Positions 1 through 8,672 of a stretch of 64,000 nt of DNA are shown in pieces. The translations under genes were made by a program, and so were the position numbers. Within the stretch, counting starts at the first letter, position 1, and every line of letters begins with the position of its first letter. Under the pieces are notes generated by a model that worked only from the letters and a program-made list of their open reading frames with translations, was not told the DNA's origin and did no database searches. The DNA is from DATFVA01 sp963774455 (GTDB taxonomy: Bacteria > Bacteroidota > Ignavibacteria > Ignavibacteriales > Ignavibacteriaceae), in contig CAVZFD010000006.1 in the NCBI GenBank assembly GCA_963774455.1, positions 1-64,000 of the forward strand, read 5' to 3'.

Positions 1-38
1 ATCTCTGGTAATTCTTTGCCTGAGTATAATGGGGATCG

Positions 39-473
39 TCAAATCAGTGAACAGGCCGGAGCCGTGACATTTAATGACGACCAGCATTGCTTCCCTTTCC
101 ATTGAGCAATTTGACCGCCTATGTGTTTTACGCCGATCACTCCTGGGCTGGTTTGATTTTCTTCGGCTTCCCATTTTGAATAATAACCTGTTGCGTAATG
201 GTTTATCCAGTCGTTCTCGTGATCCTGATTATACGCTATCAGGTCAAATTCTGAAAGATGTGGGCGCGTCTGATCAGAAGCATATTGTACAACTGTATTT
301 AATCCTGACTCTGTCAGCGTGTTATACATTAGCTCTGATGTACGGGAATGACTGCTGAGATATGTGCCCAGCGGAAACCTGGGCGAGGTTGGATTTTCCT
401 GAGCCAATACTGGTGCTTTGCAGATAATAACTGCAAGAAGAATAAAAGAAACTAAAGTAAGGTTTCTCTTCAT
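39..473 (-). CDS. Secreted protein, N-terminal part, probably frameshifted and running off the left edge
   Basis: The first 25 residues form a clear signal peptide (basic MKR, hydrophobic core, cleavage near VLA-QE). The mature part contains no domain I can name. A purine-rich AAAGGGA lies before the ATG, and the start is 18 bp after the stop of the upstream pseudogene, so the two were probably co-transcribed. The frame stops after residue 144 (APACSLI). Skipping one base at about position 41-43 gives an open continuation to the window edge (DDPHYTQAKNYQR). I infer that the real protein is longer and that this is either an indel-disrupted gene or a sequence error. It is probably a large exported protein like the T9SS cargo nearby, but its C-terminus is outside the window. 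Confidence 0.5.
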   Translation of the reverse strand: MKRNLTLVSFILLAVIICKAPVLAQENPTSPRFPLGTYLSSHSRTSELMYNTLTESGLNTVVQYASDQTRPHLSEFDLIAYNQDHENDWINHYATGYYSKWEAEENQTSPGVIGVKHIGGQIAQWKGKQCWSSLNVTAPACSLI

Positions 474-491
474 TTATTCTTTATCCCTTTG

Positions 492-2380
492 CTATTTATG
501 TTTTGTACCAGATGGTATTACTTCAAATAGACCATCTTTCTTAATATCCGAGAAAACAGGGAATGTTATGCTCGTTCTGTACCATTATCTGGTATATATA
601 AATTCCTGATGCAAGTCTCTGAATCCTGGACCCAGTCCCATCTGAGGGAGATCCGGTGAACATAACCTCATAATAACCTCTTTCCTGCACTTTATTAACC
701 AATGTCTTGACAAGTTCTCCTTTTATGTCATAGACGTAGAGTTTGACATAGCCTCTTTCCTTTAACCTGTAGCCAATCCTTGTGGACGGATTAAAGGGAT
801 TAGGGTAATTCTGGAATAATCTGTAACTGTTAATTCTAAATTCTTCATTGCTCTTTATCCCGGTTAGTATAATATGTAGTTCTTCGGAGGGTTCTGATTG
901 ATTTCCCTGGTTATCAACTGCTGTAAGCTTGAAGTACAGGTTATTTATTCCTTCGGGTCTTATGTGAAGGTAGAAGTGTATCTTCAACCGATGCCACAAA
1001 TGTTGCTGAATCTGCTGTAAAGTTCTCTGTTGTATCCCTGTAGAGATTATAATGATTTATGTCTGCCTCTGTGTTCTTTTTCCATCTTATCAGGATATAA
1101 TCAGTATCTACTGTTGCCGAAAGGTTAACGGGTTGACGGGGAGGAAGGTCCTGATAGTGTATAGTTTCCACCGAATGGGCCTCCGTATAAGCCAATATCG
1201 CTTCTCGAACTGTCTTTATCCAGTATATGCAGGGTCACCTCTGTCAATCAGCGGTGAGAACATCTGAAGGTGGAAGTCAAGATCACCTTTGCTGGTGTCG
1301 TCATTTACCACCATAGGATCAACCGAAAGATTTGTTGTATCCCCTGTAAAGCCCAAATAATTTAACTTCGTTATTCCAGAGGTTGTTATATCGAACAATA
1401 AGGTTTCCCGACTCCCAGGTTCCAATTCCATTTTCGGCATTAGTTACAACATTATTTTTAACTTCATTATCTGGGCCAATTTCTATAGCATAATGATTTG
1501 TTCCCTGGCTAAATCTCCCCCGGAAATAGTTGTTATAAAGTTTAAGGTAGTGAATACCGAGATTTGAGATTCCATGATAGGTACTGTCCTCGGCAATATT
1601 AAATTGTTAAAACTTTCCCCGAATCTGAAGTGCTTAGATCATACCCGCGGTCTTCTCTCATTTAATATAATTATATTATTTGATATGATGGGACTCGCCC
1701 CGAAAGATTTTATATTCCCGTATGTATAATCGAGTATAAATACACACCGTTAGCAATAATAGTATTCGAATCAATAACCGGGGTGTAGGTGAAATCAAAG
1801 GCTCCAATGTCAATTCCGGCTACTGAAGCGGCTTGAGAATTGGGATCAGTTGAGATATTATTCATTCTTATGGTCGAGTTTGAATTAAAAGCCCATACTC
1901 CCTTCGTTTTTATATTCTCGAGAACGTTATTGTCATCCAGCTCGAATTAGAGGTTATCCAAGAGAAGGATTTGGGACCTTATTTTCTTCTATCAAATTGT
2001 TTGATCCACTGCCTTATATTCCCCAGCCGTTTAGAGTGTTCAACGTGATAATCTGAAAACCCTTTAGCAGGCAACTGTCTATTACTGTATCGGGACGGGA
2101 TACCAGTTCCCTGTAAGCTGATCACACAGCTATCCATCCCCGCCCCGATTAGCGATAAACCGGGTATCATAACAACCTGTTCTTCATAGACTCCATTTGC
2201 CACATAGATGGTATCACCGAAGGAGGAAACATTTATTGCACTCATTATTGAGTCTGCTGCGGTTTCCCAGGAAAGGTAAGGTGGTGTGCTGCTGCCGGAG
2301 TGACTGACATAGCGGATTTCCGCAATGGACAATGAACAATGAAAGATTAACAAAACAAAGAAGAGCATAAGGTGTTTCAT
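492..2380 (-). pseudogene. Decayed secreted beta-helix / fibronectin-III / T9SS sorting-domain protein
   Basis: Pieces of one cargo protein lie in order on the minus strand but in different frames. 2380-1979 encodes a signal peptide (MKHLMLFFVLL...) and a beta-helix start (DTIYVANGVYEEQVV). 1500-1370 reads as beta-helix (ENGIGTWESGN). 1440-1216 ends DRGDPAYTG, after which another frame gives the usual helix cap DKDSSRSDIGLYGGPFGG. 1195-980 holds an FN3 domain (PPRQPVNLSATVD). 990-541 holds the end of FN3 and the sorting domain (LFQNYPNPFNPSTRIGYRL). An extra C near 557 turns NIPVFSDIKK into NIPCFLGY-stop; without it the frame runs to a stop at 492. I count at least five frame switches, near 557, 980, 1165, 1205 and 1370. 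A GGGGAG ribosome site still precedes the ATG. Beta-helix/FN3 cargo proteins are common in Ignavibacteria. Confidence 0.75.
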
Positions 2381-2506
2381 AACTTGCTCCCCGGTAAAAA
2401 TTGATTATACAAATGAAGACATATCATAGGGCCCCGGAACCTTCATATTTCCAAGTATAATTTAGAAATCAGAAATGTTGAAATCAAATTAACCTATTTG
2501 TAATCG

Positions 2507-2790
2507 TTATTTAAGAAAGATCATCTTCTTTATATCTGAGAAAACAGGTATGTTGTGTTCGTTCATTGCTATTATCTGGTATATATAAATTCCGCTTGCC
2601 AGATTACTTTTTCCTTTTTCCTTTTGACTTTTTCCTTGAATTATAAATTCTTCATTTTTAATTACCCCGGTAAGTACAAATTTCCTAAGAATCAAATCGT
2701 AGAGGAATCACGAATCACCCTTGCCAGAGAACCCGTATCCTCTTTCCTTTAACCTGTAACCAATTTGGGTTGATTACGCCGCCATTTCCA
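2507..2790 (-). pseudogene. Rearranged remnant of a T9SS sorting domain
   Basis: Translated pieces match the sorting domain of the neighbouring pseudogene but in scrambled order. From high to low coordinate there is NPTQIGYRLKERGYGF, then a stop, then VLTGVIKNEEF (which should come before IGYRL), then LASGIYIYQI and NIPVFSDIKKMIFLK up to a normal stop at 2507. The central VKLYVYD part of the domain is missing. The DNA of the last 80 bp is closely similar to 535-620. No signal peptide or start region is present. It is best read as a degraded, internally rearranged 3' end of a second cargo gene. Confidence 0.6.
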
Positions 2791-2909
2791 AATATTAATA
2801 ATAAGTGATTTTACTGATGGTTAATTATTGTGAAAGATTTCATCCCTCCAAATTGGATAAATTCTTTTTTGAGGATATATTTTGATTGATTAAAAATTAT
2901 TCAAATAAG

Positions 2910-3884
2910 ATGAAAAAAATATTAGTTGTTTTTACAGGTGGTACGTTTTCAATGAAGATTGATAAAAAAACGGGTGGTGCTGTACCCAGATATTCAGGGG
3001 ATGAACTGCTTGACAAGATTCCCGAAGCAAAGGAACTGGCGGATATTACCTGCTATGATTTTGGTAAATATCCGGGACCTCATATGACTCCTGCCCTGAT
3101 GATGAAATTATCAATAAAAATCAGGGGACTGATGCAGGAGGAAGATTTTGCAGGAATAATTGTAACACATGGAACTGATACCCTGGAGGAAACAGCATAT
3201 TTCCTCGATCTCACTATTAAAACAGAAACTCCCATCGTAGTAATAGGCTCAATGAAGAATAGTTCAGAACCTGATTGGGATGGTCCAAGGAACCTGCTTG
3301 ATGCAATACGTATCTGTCTTAATGATAACTGCCGGAACATAGGAGTACTGGTTTGTTTAAATGGGGAGATAAATGCTGCAAGTGAAGTAACAAAAATTTA
3401 TACCGAACAGATAGACAGCTTTACCAGTCTTGATTTTGGAAGTCTCGGTTTCGTTCAGAACGGCAGGGTTATATTAAACCGCCTTCCGCGGAAGCTTGAG
3501 ACCATCGAAACCAAAAACCTGGTTACGAATGTTGATTTACTTACAGTTTATGCTGGCATGGATGATAAGTTCTTTAAATATTCAGTCGACAGCGGTGTTG
3601 AAGGAATTGTTGTTGAAGCGCTAGGAGTTGGAAATGTGCCTCCGCCGGCTTTTGAGGGAATAAAGTACGCAGTTGAAAAAGGGATTCCTGTTGTACTTGT
3701 GTCGCGCTGTCCTGCCGGTGAAACACTTGACATATACAGTTACCCGGGCGCCGGAAAATGGCTTCATAAAATCGGTGTCATCTTTGCCGATTACCTTAAT
3801 GGCCAAAAGGCAAGAATAAAGTTGATGCTTGCACTTGGGATTACTAAAGATAAAAAGAAATTAAGGAAACTTTTCGAGAACTAA
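2910..3884 (+). CDS. L-asparaginase, cytoplasmic type
   Basis: This protein hydrolyses L-asparagine to aspartate and ammonia. About 324 residues from the ATG at 2910, the usual length for the asparaginase/glutaminase family. The first catalytic Thr lies in the N-terminal TGGTFS motif and the second Thr-Asp pair in VTHGTDTLEET. A GSMKNSSEPDWDGPRNL segment follows, at the place of the family's substrate-binding loop. No signal peptide is present, so it should be cytosolic. A TTG eight codons upstream is also possible, but the ATG puts the beta-strand KKILVVFTGGT at the N-terminus as expected. It is monocistronic and convergent with murI. Its last 15 coding bases are part of a 51-bp tandem duplication that runs on downstream. 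Type I versus type II specificity cannot be decided from sequence alone. Confidence 0.88.
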   Translation: MKKILVVFTGGTFSMKIDKKTGGAVPRYSGDELLDKIPEAKELADITCYDFGKYPGPHMTPALMMKLSIKIRGLMQEEDFAGIIVTHGTDTLEETAYFLDLTIKTETPIVVIGSMKNSSEPDWDGPRNLLDAIRICLNDNCRNIGVLVCLNGEINAASEVTKIYTEQIDSFTSLDFGSLGFVQNGRVILNRLPRKLETIETKNLVTNVDLLTVYAGMDDKFFKYSVDSGVEGIVVEALGVGNVPPPAFEGIKYAVEKGIPVVLVSRCPAGETLDIYSYPGAGKWLHKIGVIFADYLNGQKARIKLMLALGITKDKKKLRKLFEN

Positions 3885-3968
3885 GATGCTGAATCAAGCT
3901 CAGCATGACACTTCCCTAAACTTTTCGAGAACTGAGATGCTGAATCAGGTTCAGCATGACACTTCCCT
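3867..3968. repeat. 51-bp tandem duplication across the 3' end of the asparaginase gene
   Basis: Two head-to-tail 51-bp copies, 3867-3917 and 3918-3968, differ at three positions. The first copy contains the last codons and the stop of the asparaginase gene; the second is non-coding. Each copy carries the palindrome ATGCTGAA-N5-TTCAGCAT (one mismatch in copy 1). Confidence 0.9.
3937..3957. terminator. Palindrome between convergent genes, possible bidirectional transcription stop
   Basis: ATGCTGAA (3937-3944), loop TCAGG, TTCAGCAT (3950-3957): an 8-bp perfect stem. A near-copy is at 3886-3906. It sits between the convergent asparaginase and murI genes. There is no T-run, so terminator activity is only inferred. 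The same palindrome recurs at 7816-7836, so it is also a dispersed repeat. Confidence 0.4.
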
Positions 3969-3989
3969 GATGAATCCACAGATTTAGGA

Positions 3990-4832
3990 TTATGGCCGCG
4001 AATGATTAAGAAAATTCAAATGTTCTACTTCAACTTTGTGAACTTCCTTAACAGGATTTCCAAGAAATAATTCTGCAACTTCCCTGAATTTAGTTGGAAT
4101 ATCGCTGACATATAACTCCTGGTTGCCAAGTCCATAACTGTTTGTATGAAGGTCCGTCCTGTCAAGCTCGTTCTTTATCATCTCCGCTGCAACAATGCCT
4201 GAATCCACCAGCGTTACGTCATCGCCGATTACTTCCTGGATTACTTTGGATAGAATAGGATAATGAGTACACCCGAGAACCAGGGTGTCAATGTTCTCAT
4301 CACGTAAGTCATGGAGGTATTCTTCTGCAATTTCATAAGTTGCTTTATGATCAATCCACCCTTCTTCTGCAAGGGGAACGAATAAGGGACAGGCAGTTTC
4401 AAAGACCTCTATTTCAGGGTTAAGCTGCCTGATCTCATTAGAATAGGCTTTATTGGAAATGGTTGCACGGGTTCCGATTACACCGATCCTGTTATTTTTG
4501 GTGGTTCGAATTGCAGTTGCAGCTCCCGGCACGATCATTCCGATAATAGGAACATTAAAGTTTTTTTTAAGCTCTTGCATTGCGACTGATGATGCGGTAT
4601 TACAGGCTACAACTATTGCCTTAACGTTTTTCTGCATCAAAAATTTTGCGTCTTCCATTGAATATTCAATAACTGTCTTGTTGGATTTTGAACCGTACGG
4701 CACCCTTGCAGTATCGCCGAAGTAGACAATATTTTCTTCAGGAAGCACAGCTGCAATTCGTTTTACCACCGTAAGGCCGCCGATGCCGGAATCGAATACT
4801 CCTATCGGCTTTTCTTTTTCCATAAAGTTCAA
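3990..4832 (-). CDS. murI: Glutamate racemase
   Basis: MurI interconverts L- and D-glutamate, supplying D-Glu for peptidoglycan. 280 residues, slightly longer than the usual 260-270. The N-terminal GVFDSGIGGLTV motif contains the catalytic-region Asp. The two catalytic cysteines are Cys77 in VVACNTAS and Cys188 in LGCTHYP, the latter followed by His190. VYFGDTARVPYG is the family's second signature. The gene is the last of a tight minus-strand run queF-glnD-murI, starting 9 bp after the glnD stop. The ATG at 4832 is used; an alternative ATG three codons in (MEKEKPIGVFD) would fit equally well. Expected in the cytoplasm and essential. Confidence 0.95.
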   Translation of the reverse strand: MNFMEKEKPIGVFDSGIGGLTVVKRIAAVLPEENIVYFGDTARVPYGSKSNKTVIEYSMEDAKFLMQKNVKAIVVACNTASSVAMQELKKNFNVPIIGMIVPGAATAIRTTKNNRIGVIGTRATISNKAYSNEIRQLNPEIEVFETACPLFVPLAEEGWIDHKATYEIAEEYLHDLRDENIDTLVLGCTHYPILSKVIQEVIGDDVTLVDSGIVAAEMIKNELDRTDLHTNSYGLGNQELYVSDIPTKFREVAELFLGNPVKEVHKVEVEHLNFLNHSRP

Positions 4833-4841
4833 TTTTAAATC

Positions 4842-7421
4842 CTACAATATTTGAGATATAGCTTCTGTAAGCTCAGTTTGGATGAGATCATAATCGCTCG
4901 GAGAGATCTTTTTTCCGCTGGCATCAAGAACGTAAAATGAATCAACTATATCATCACCCCTTGTGGCGATCTTAGCAAAATAAATGCTGAGACCAAGCTG
5001 GTTCATTTTATTCGTTACCTGGTACAAAAATCCGAGCCGGTCAGGTGAAAAAATATCTATTATTGTATACTTCTCATAATTCTCGAATTCTATTTTCATC
5101 TTACCGGTACGTTTAAAGAGCCGGGTTTCAATCCTCCACCACCTGGATTTCATCTTTGCAAATTCCTGGTTCAATTGCAGAAGACCTGAGATAACAGATT
5201 TCATATCCTTCCGGATTTTGCTGAAGCGGTCTTTCTCAATTTTCTTCCCGGTATTAAAATCTGTTACGTTGAATGTATCAATCACTATTCCGTCTTTCCT
5301 GGTAAATATCCTTGCATCTTGTATATTCACACCGTTAATTGAAAGAACGCCGCACACTTTGGAAAGCAGGGATGAAAAATCACGCGTAATAACCGTTATG
5401 TTCGTAAAGTCATTAAGCTCCTTAAATGAGGTAGAGATGGTAACACCCTTTTGGATCTCCTCGACATGTTTAGCTATTTCTTTTTCCGTAAAGTTATGAG
5501 CGTAAGCTATATCATTGATAGAATCAATATGTTCCTGAACGTTATCTTCTGATATTACGTCCGAGTGTTTGCTTATCTCTTTAGGAATAACATAGGTACT
5601 TGAGATCAGAAATTCCTCGCCGCTGATTTTTTCTTCCAGCATCGCGTAGGTTTTACGGTACAATTCAGCCAGCAGGTCACTTTTCCAGGAGGTCCACACT
5701 GCAGGGTTCACTGCGGACAAATCAGCATATGTTACAAGGTAAAGCAGGTTCAGCTCTTCGGTTGAATTAAACCGCAGGGCAAAGTTGTTAAGTGTTTCAG
5801 GATCATTGAGATTCCTGCGGAAAGCAACCTGCTCCATTACGAGGTGATTTCTTACAAGCAGGGAGACCTTTTCAATTTCCTCTTCAGAATATCCCAGCCT
5901 GTACATGACCGCAGCTGCAACCTCTGCCCCGATAATCTCGTGGCCTGATACGTTTATCGGTTTTGCTATATCGTGGAAAAGCAGTCCCAGGTAAAGAAAC
6001 TCCCTGTTCTTCAGACTTGTGAAAAGCTTCCCGAGTTGTGAATGCTCACGTTCGAGTTTTTCGACATTCTTAATAGTAGTCAGGGTATGCTCGTCGGCAG
6101 TATAAAAGTGGTAAACCCCATGCTGCAGGAAACCGATCATATCTTTAAATTCAGGCAGAAAGGCCGCAAGCACACCGAGCTCATTCATTGCAGAGAGCGT
6201 CTGCCCTACATTCCTCGGGAGCTTCAAAATCTCTCTGAAAAAGACAGAGGATTCGGTCTCGTGAGAGGATTTCTGATGCAGTTTTTCGACTGTCTCTATT
6301 ATCCTTGCGCGTAAATTTTCATCAAACCTGGCATTATATAAACCGCGGTAGTAATAACCCCTGAGAATTGAGGATAAGGTAAAATCTTTTTCTCCCGCAT
6401 AAGAGATTATGTTTCCCTTAAAGATATAGTCGTCGTCAAGCTTTATCGAAAGGGTATCGGGGAGAGGATTAACAACCTCCTCCCGGAATGTCTTTGCTAT
6501 AGATTTTGAAAACCTGTTAATCACGTTTGCAGCTGTATAATACCTGCTCATAAAAGCAGATATGGCATTTTCCGAGTTGTAAAGCATAGCAGCTATCTTT
6601 TTCTGATCCTGGAATTCCAGCCTGTCGCTCTTCTGCTGATTCATAATATGAAGGATATTACGCACAGTAATTACAAAGTTATAGCTTTCCAGCAGTCTCT
6701 TGCATTCATCAGGTTTTGTGTATTCATCTTCATTAAGCTGCTGAATAAAGTTCTCGGCCTGGGTCATCTCGTTCTGCTTATTGAGGAGTGTTTTGTTAAC
6801 AAGCATATACATCCATTCCACAGCCTGAAAATCTCTTAGTCCCCCCGCAGATAACTTTACATTCGGCTCAAGTATTTTCGGCGAATCATCGTACTTATCG
6901 TACCGGTGCTGAATATCCTCCAGCATCGCGTTTATAAGTTTAACCTTAACTTCCTCCGTTACCGCATCAAGAAGAATGTCGTTCCATAAAAGGTATATTT
7001 TATCATTGCCGAGAAGGAACCTGGTTTCAAAAAATTGAGTGAAGGTATGAAGGTCGCTTTCGATAAACTTCTTTATATCAGAGAACTCCCTGACTGTATG
7101 TGAAACTTCAATCCCGTTGTCCCATAGTCTGGTTACGAACTCTATAATATCCTTTTCATTTTCAGAAACTGAATCGGTAATGAACATCAGGTCGATATCA
7201 GAAAAAGGCGATAGTTCCCGTCTGCTGAAACTTCCCGCGGATGCAAGCGCAAAGTTATATTTGCCGTCGCCAGCCAGGGAACGAATAAACTCTTCAACAA
7301 GCAGACTGAACGCAAGGCTGAATTTCAACGACGCATTCAAACCTGTGTACTCTGAGAAAAGCTTCTCTTTCTTTGCGCTGAAATCCTGCTTAATCCTATT
7401 TGCTGCCTCAAGCGAAACCAT
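4842..7421 (-). CDS. glnD: [Protein-PII] uridylyltransferase / uridylyl-removing enzyme
   Basis: GlnD senses glutamine and adds or removes UMP on the PII signal protein, linking nitrogen status to glutamine synthetase. 859 residues, the normal length. Order of parts: nucleotidyltransferase domain with GSFSRRELSPFSDIDLMF (about 82-100) carrying the Gly-Ser and Asp-x-Asp metal site; the PII-uridylyltransferase helical segment; an HD phosphohydrolase domain with LGLLFHDIAKP (about 475-485) for UMP removal; two C-terminal ACT domains (about 675-750 and 785-859). The start overlaps the queF stop by one base (TAATG), showing translational coupling. No PII gene (glnB/glnK) is in the window. Confidence 0.93.
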   Translation of the reverse strand: MVSLEAANRIKQDFSAKKEKLFSEYTGLNASLKFSLAFSLLVEEFIRSLAGDGKYNFALASAGSFSRRELSPFSDIDLMFITDSVSENEKDIIEFVTRLWDNGIEVSHTVREFSDIKKFIESDLHTFTQFFETRFLLGNDKIYLLWNDILLDAVTEEVKVKLINAMLEDIQHRYDKYDDSPKILEPNVKLSAGGLRDFQAVEWMYMLVNKTLLNKQNEMTQAENFIQQLNEDEYTKPDECKRLLESYNFVITVRNILHIMNQQKSDRLEFQDQKKIAAMLYNSENAISAFMSRYYTAANVINRFSKSIAKTFREEVVNPLPDTLSIKLDDDYIFKGNIISYAGEKDFTLSSILRGYYYRGLYNARFDENLRARIIETVEKLHQKSSHETESSVFFREILKLPRNVGQTLSAMNELGVLAAFLPEFKDMIGFLQHGVYHFYTADEHTLTTIKNVEKLEREHSQLGKLFTSLKNREFLYLGLLFHDIAKPINVSGHEIIGAEVAAAVMYRLGYSEEEIEKVSLLVRNHLVMEQVAFRRNLNDPETLNNFALRFNSTEELNLLYLVTYADLSAVNPAVWTSWKSDLLAELYRKTYAMLEEKISGEEFLISSTYVIPKEISKHSDVISEDNVQEHIDSINDIAYAHNFTEKEIAKHVEEIQKGVTISTSFKELNDFTNITVITRDFSSLLSKVCGVLSINGVNIQDARIFTRKDGIVIDTFNVTDFNTGKKIEKDRFSKIRKDMKSVISGLLQLNQEFAKMKSRWWRIETRLFKRTGKMKIEFENYEKYTIIDIFSPDRLGFLYQVTNKMNQLGLSIYFAKIATRGDDIVDSFYVLDASGKKISPSDYDLIQTELTEAISQIL

Positions 7422-7771
7422 TACTTCTTATACTCTGCCTTTACTACTGATGATATACCGCCTCTAACATTGAAGGAGGCTGTAATTAGCATATACCTTG
7501 GTTTACACACTTCTGCAAGATCGTCAAGTATTTTATTTGTTACACTTTCAAAATATATCCCGTCATTCCTGTATGAATTGAGATAAATTTTTAATGATTT
7601 TAATTCTATGCACAGTTTATCGGGAATGTATTCAATAACCATAGCGGCAAAATCCGGCTGACCGGTTTTAGGACATACGGATGTGAATTCCGGAGCTGTA
7701 TGAATTACAGAGTAATCCCTGCCGGGGTAAGCATTATCGAATACTTCAAGTAGTTTTAATTTGTCGTTCAT
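7421..7771 (-). CDS. queF: NADPH-dependent 7-cyano-7-deazaguanine reductase
   Basis: QueF reduces preQ0 to preQ1 in queuosine biosynthesis. At 116 residues it is the short, unimodular type. The catalytic Cys33 lies in TSVCPKTGQPDF, with Asp40 downstream. The NADPH-binding signature follows as CIELKSLKIYLNSYRN (about 54-69). It is first in the queF-glnD-murI run and shares one base with glnD. queC lies 86 bp away on the same strand, so two steps of the pathway are here; queD and queE are not in the window. Confidence 0.93.
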   Translation of the reverse strand: MNDKLKLLEVFDNAYPGRDYSVIHTAPEFTSVCPKTGQPDFAAMVIEYIPDKLCIELKSLKIYLNSYRNDGIYFESVTNKILDDLAEVCKPRYMLITASFNVRGGISSVVKAEYKK

Positions 7772-7815
7772 TGTCCGTTTTTGTTATTAAGTTAAACTTA
7801 TGAAATAAACCAGTC

Positions 7816-7836
7816 ATGCTGAATTTATTTCAGCAT
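7816..7836. repeat. Copy of the dispersed ATGCTGAA palindrome
   Basis: ATGCTGAA (7816-7823), loop TTTAT, TTCAGCAT (7829-7836): a perfect 8-bp stem matching the two copies beside the asparaginase gene. It lies between queC and queF, downstream of queC. It could fold at the end of the queC transcript. Confidence 0.75.
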
Positions 7837-7857
7837 CTGCATCTGTTTCGCTGCCTT

Positions 7858-8553
7858 TCAGGTATAAACAGGCCTCACTTTATATTTTATAGGATCCTCA
7901 ACACCCGCCTGCTGAAAGCCGCGCAATCGCAGAGCGCAGCTGTCGCACTCGCCGCAGGCCTCATCTTCATTCTTGTAGCACGACCAGGTAAGATGGAGAG
8001 GTGCGCCAAGCTCTAAACCCTTCTTAACAATTTCCGACTTTGAAAAGTTTATTACCGGTGTTTCTATTTTAATAATTGTTTCGGGTTTTGTTCCCAGGTC
8101 TATCACCTTTTCAAAAGCCTTGAAAAACTCAGGGCGGCAGTCGGGATATCCGGAAGAATCCTCATAAACCGCACCTATAAATATCTTTTCAGCGCCCAGT
8201 ACTTCTGCCCAGCTGGTACAGGCCGATAAAATATTTCCATTTCTGAAAGGCACATAGGAAGAGGGAATATTTTTATCGGAAAGATCAGCCTGTCTCACCT
8301 CCAGGGAAATATCAGTCAGGGATGAGCCGCCGATTTCTGCCAGGTGTGTATGATCGATTATGAGTCTTTTATCAACTTTATAAAAATCTGCTATATCATT
8401 GAAAGCATTCAGCTCTCTCTTTTCAGTCCTCTGACCATAGTTTATATGCAGCAGGGTAAGATCATAATTGTGTGCTGCAATAGCGGTGGTTACGCAGCTG
8501 TCCATCCCGCCGCTTAGCGCCACGACAGCGATATTTCTTTTACTTTTTTCCAT
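7858..8553 (-). CDS. queC: 7-cyano-7-deazaguanine (preQ0) synthase
   Basis: QueC converts 7-carboxy-7-deazaguanine to preQ0 using ATP and ammonia. About 231 residues from the ATG at 8553, which is chosen because it places the PP-loop SGGMDS (residues 14-19) at the usual distance from the N-terminus. The longer open frame upstream adds 20 atypical residues and would run toward the divergent pncB. A C-terminal zinc site is visible as a cluster of four cysteines (CYKNEDEACGECDSC). Cytoplasmic. Its product is the substrate of QueF, whose gene lies just downstream in the same direction. Confidence 0.93.
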   Translation of the reverse strand: MEKSKRNIAVVALSGGMDSCVTTAIAAHNYDLTLLHINYGQRTEKRELNAFNDIADFYKVDKRLIIDHTHLAEIGGSSLTDISLEVRQADLSDKNIPSSYVPFRNGNILSACTSWAEVLGAEKIFIGAVYEDSSGYPDCRPEFFKAFEKVIDLGTKPETIIKIETPVINFSKSEIVKKGLELGAPLHLTWSCYKNEDEACGECDSCALRLRGFQQAGVEDPIKYKVRPVYT

Positions 8554-8672
8554 AATTATCCGGTTAAAATAAGAAAATACAAGCTGTGAAGAAATGAGGA
8601 ATGGCTGCCGCATTAACTTACCTTCATAATATTTATATTATTAAGTATTCAAATTCACCGAAGAAGGAATTA

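Noticed and set aside
8554..8672. preQ1 riboswitch before queC
   Set aside because: The short leader shows no C-rich loop or characteristic AAAAAACUA tail.
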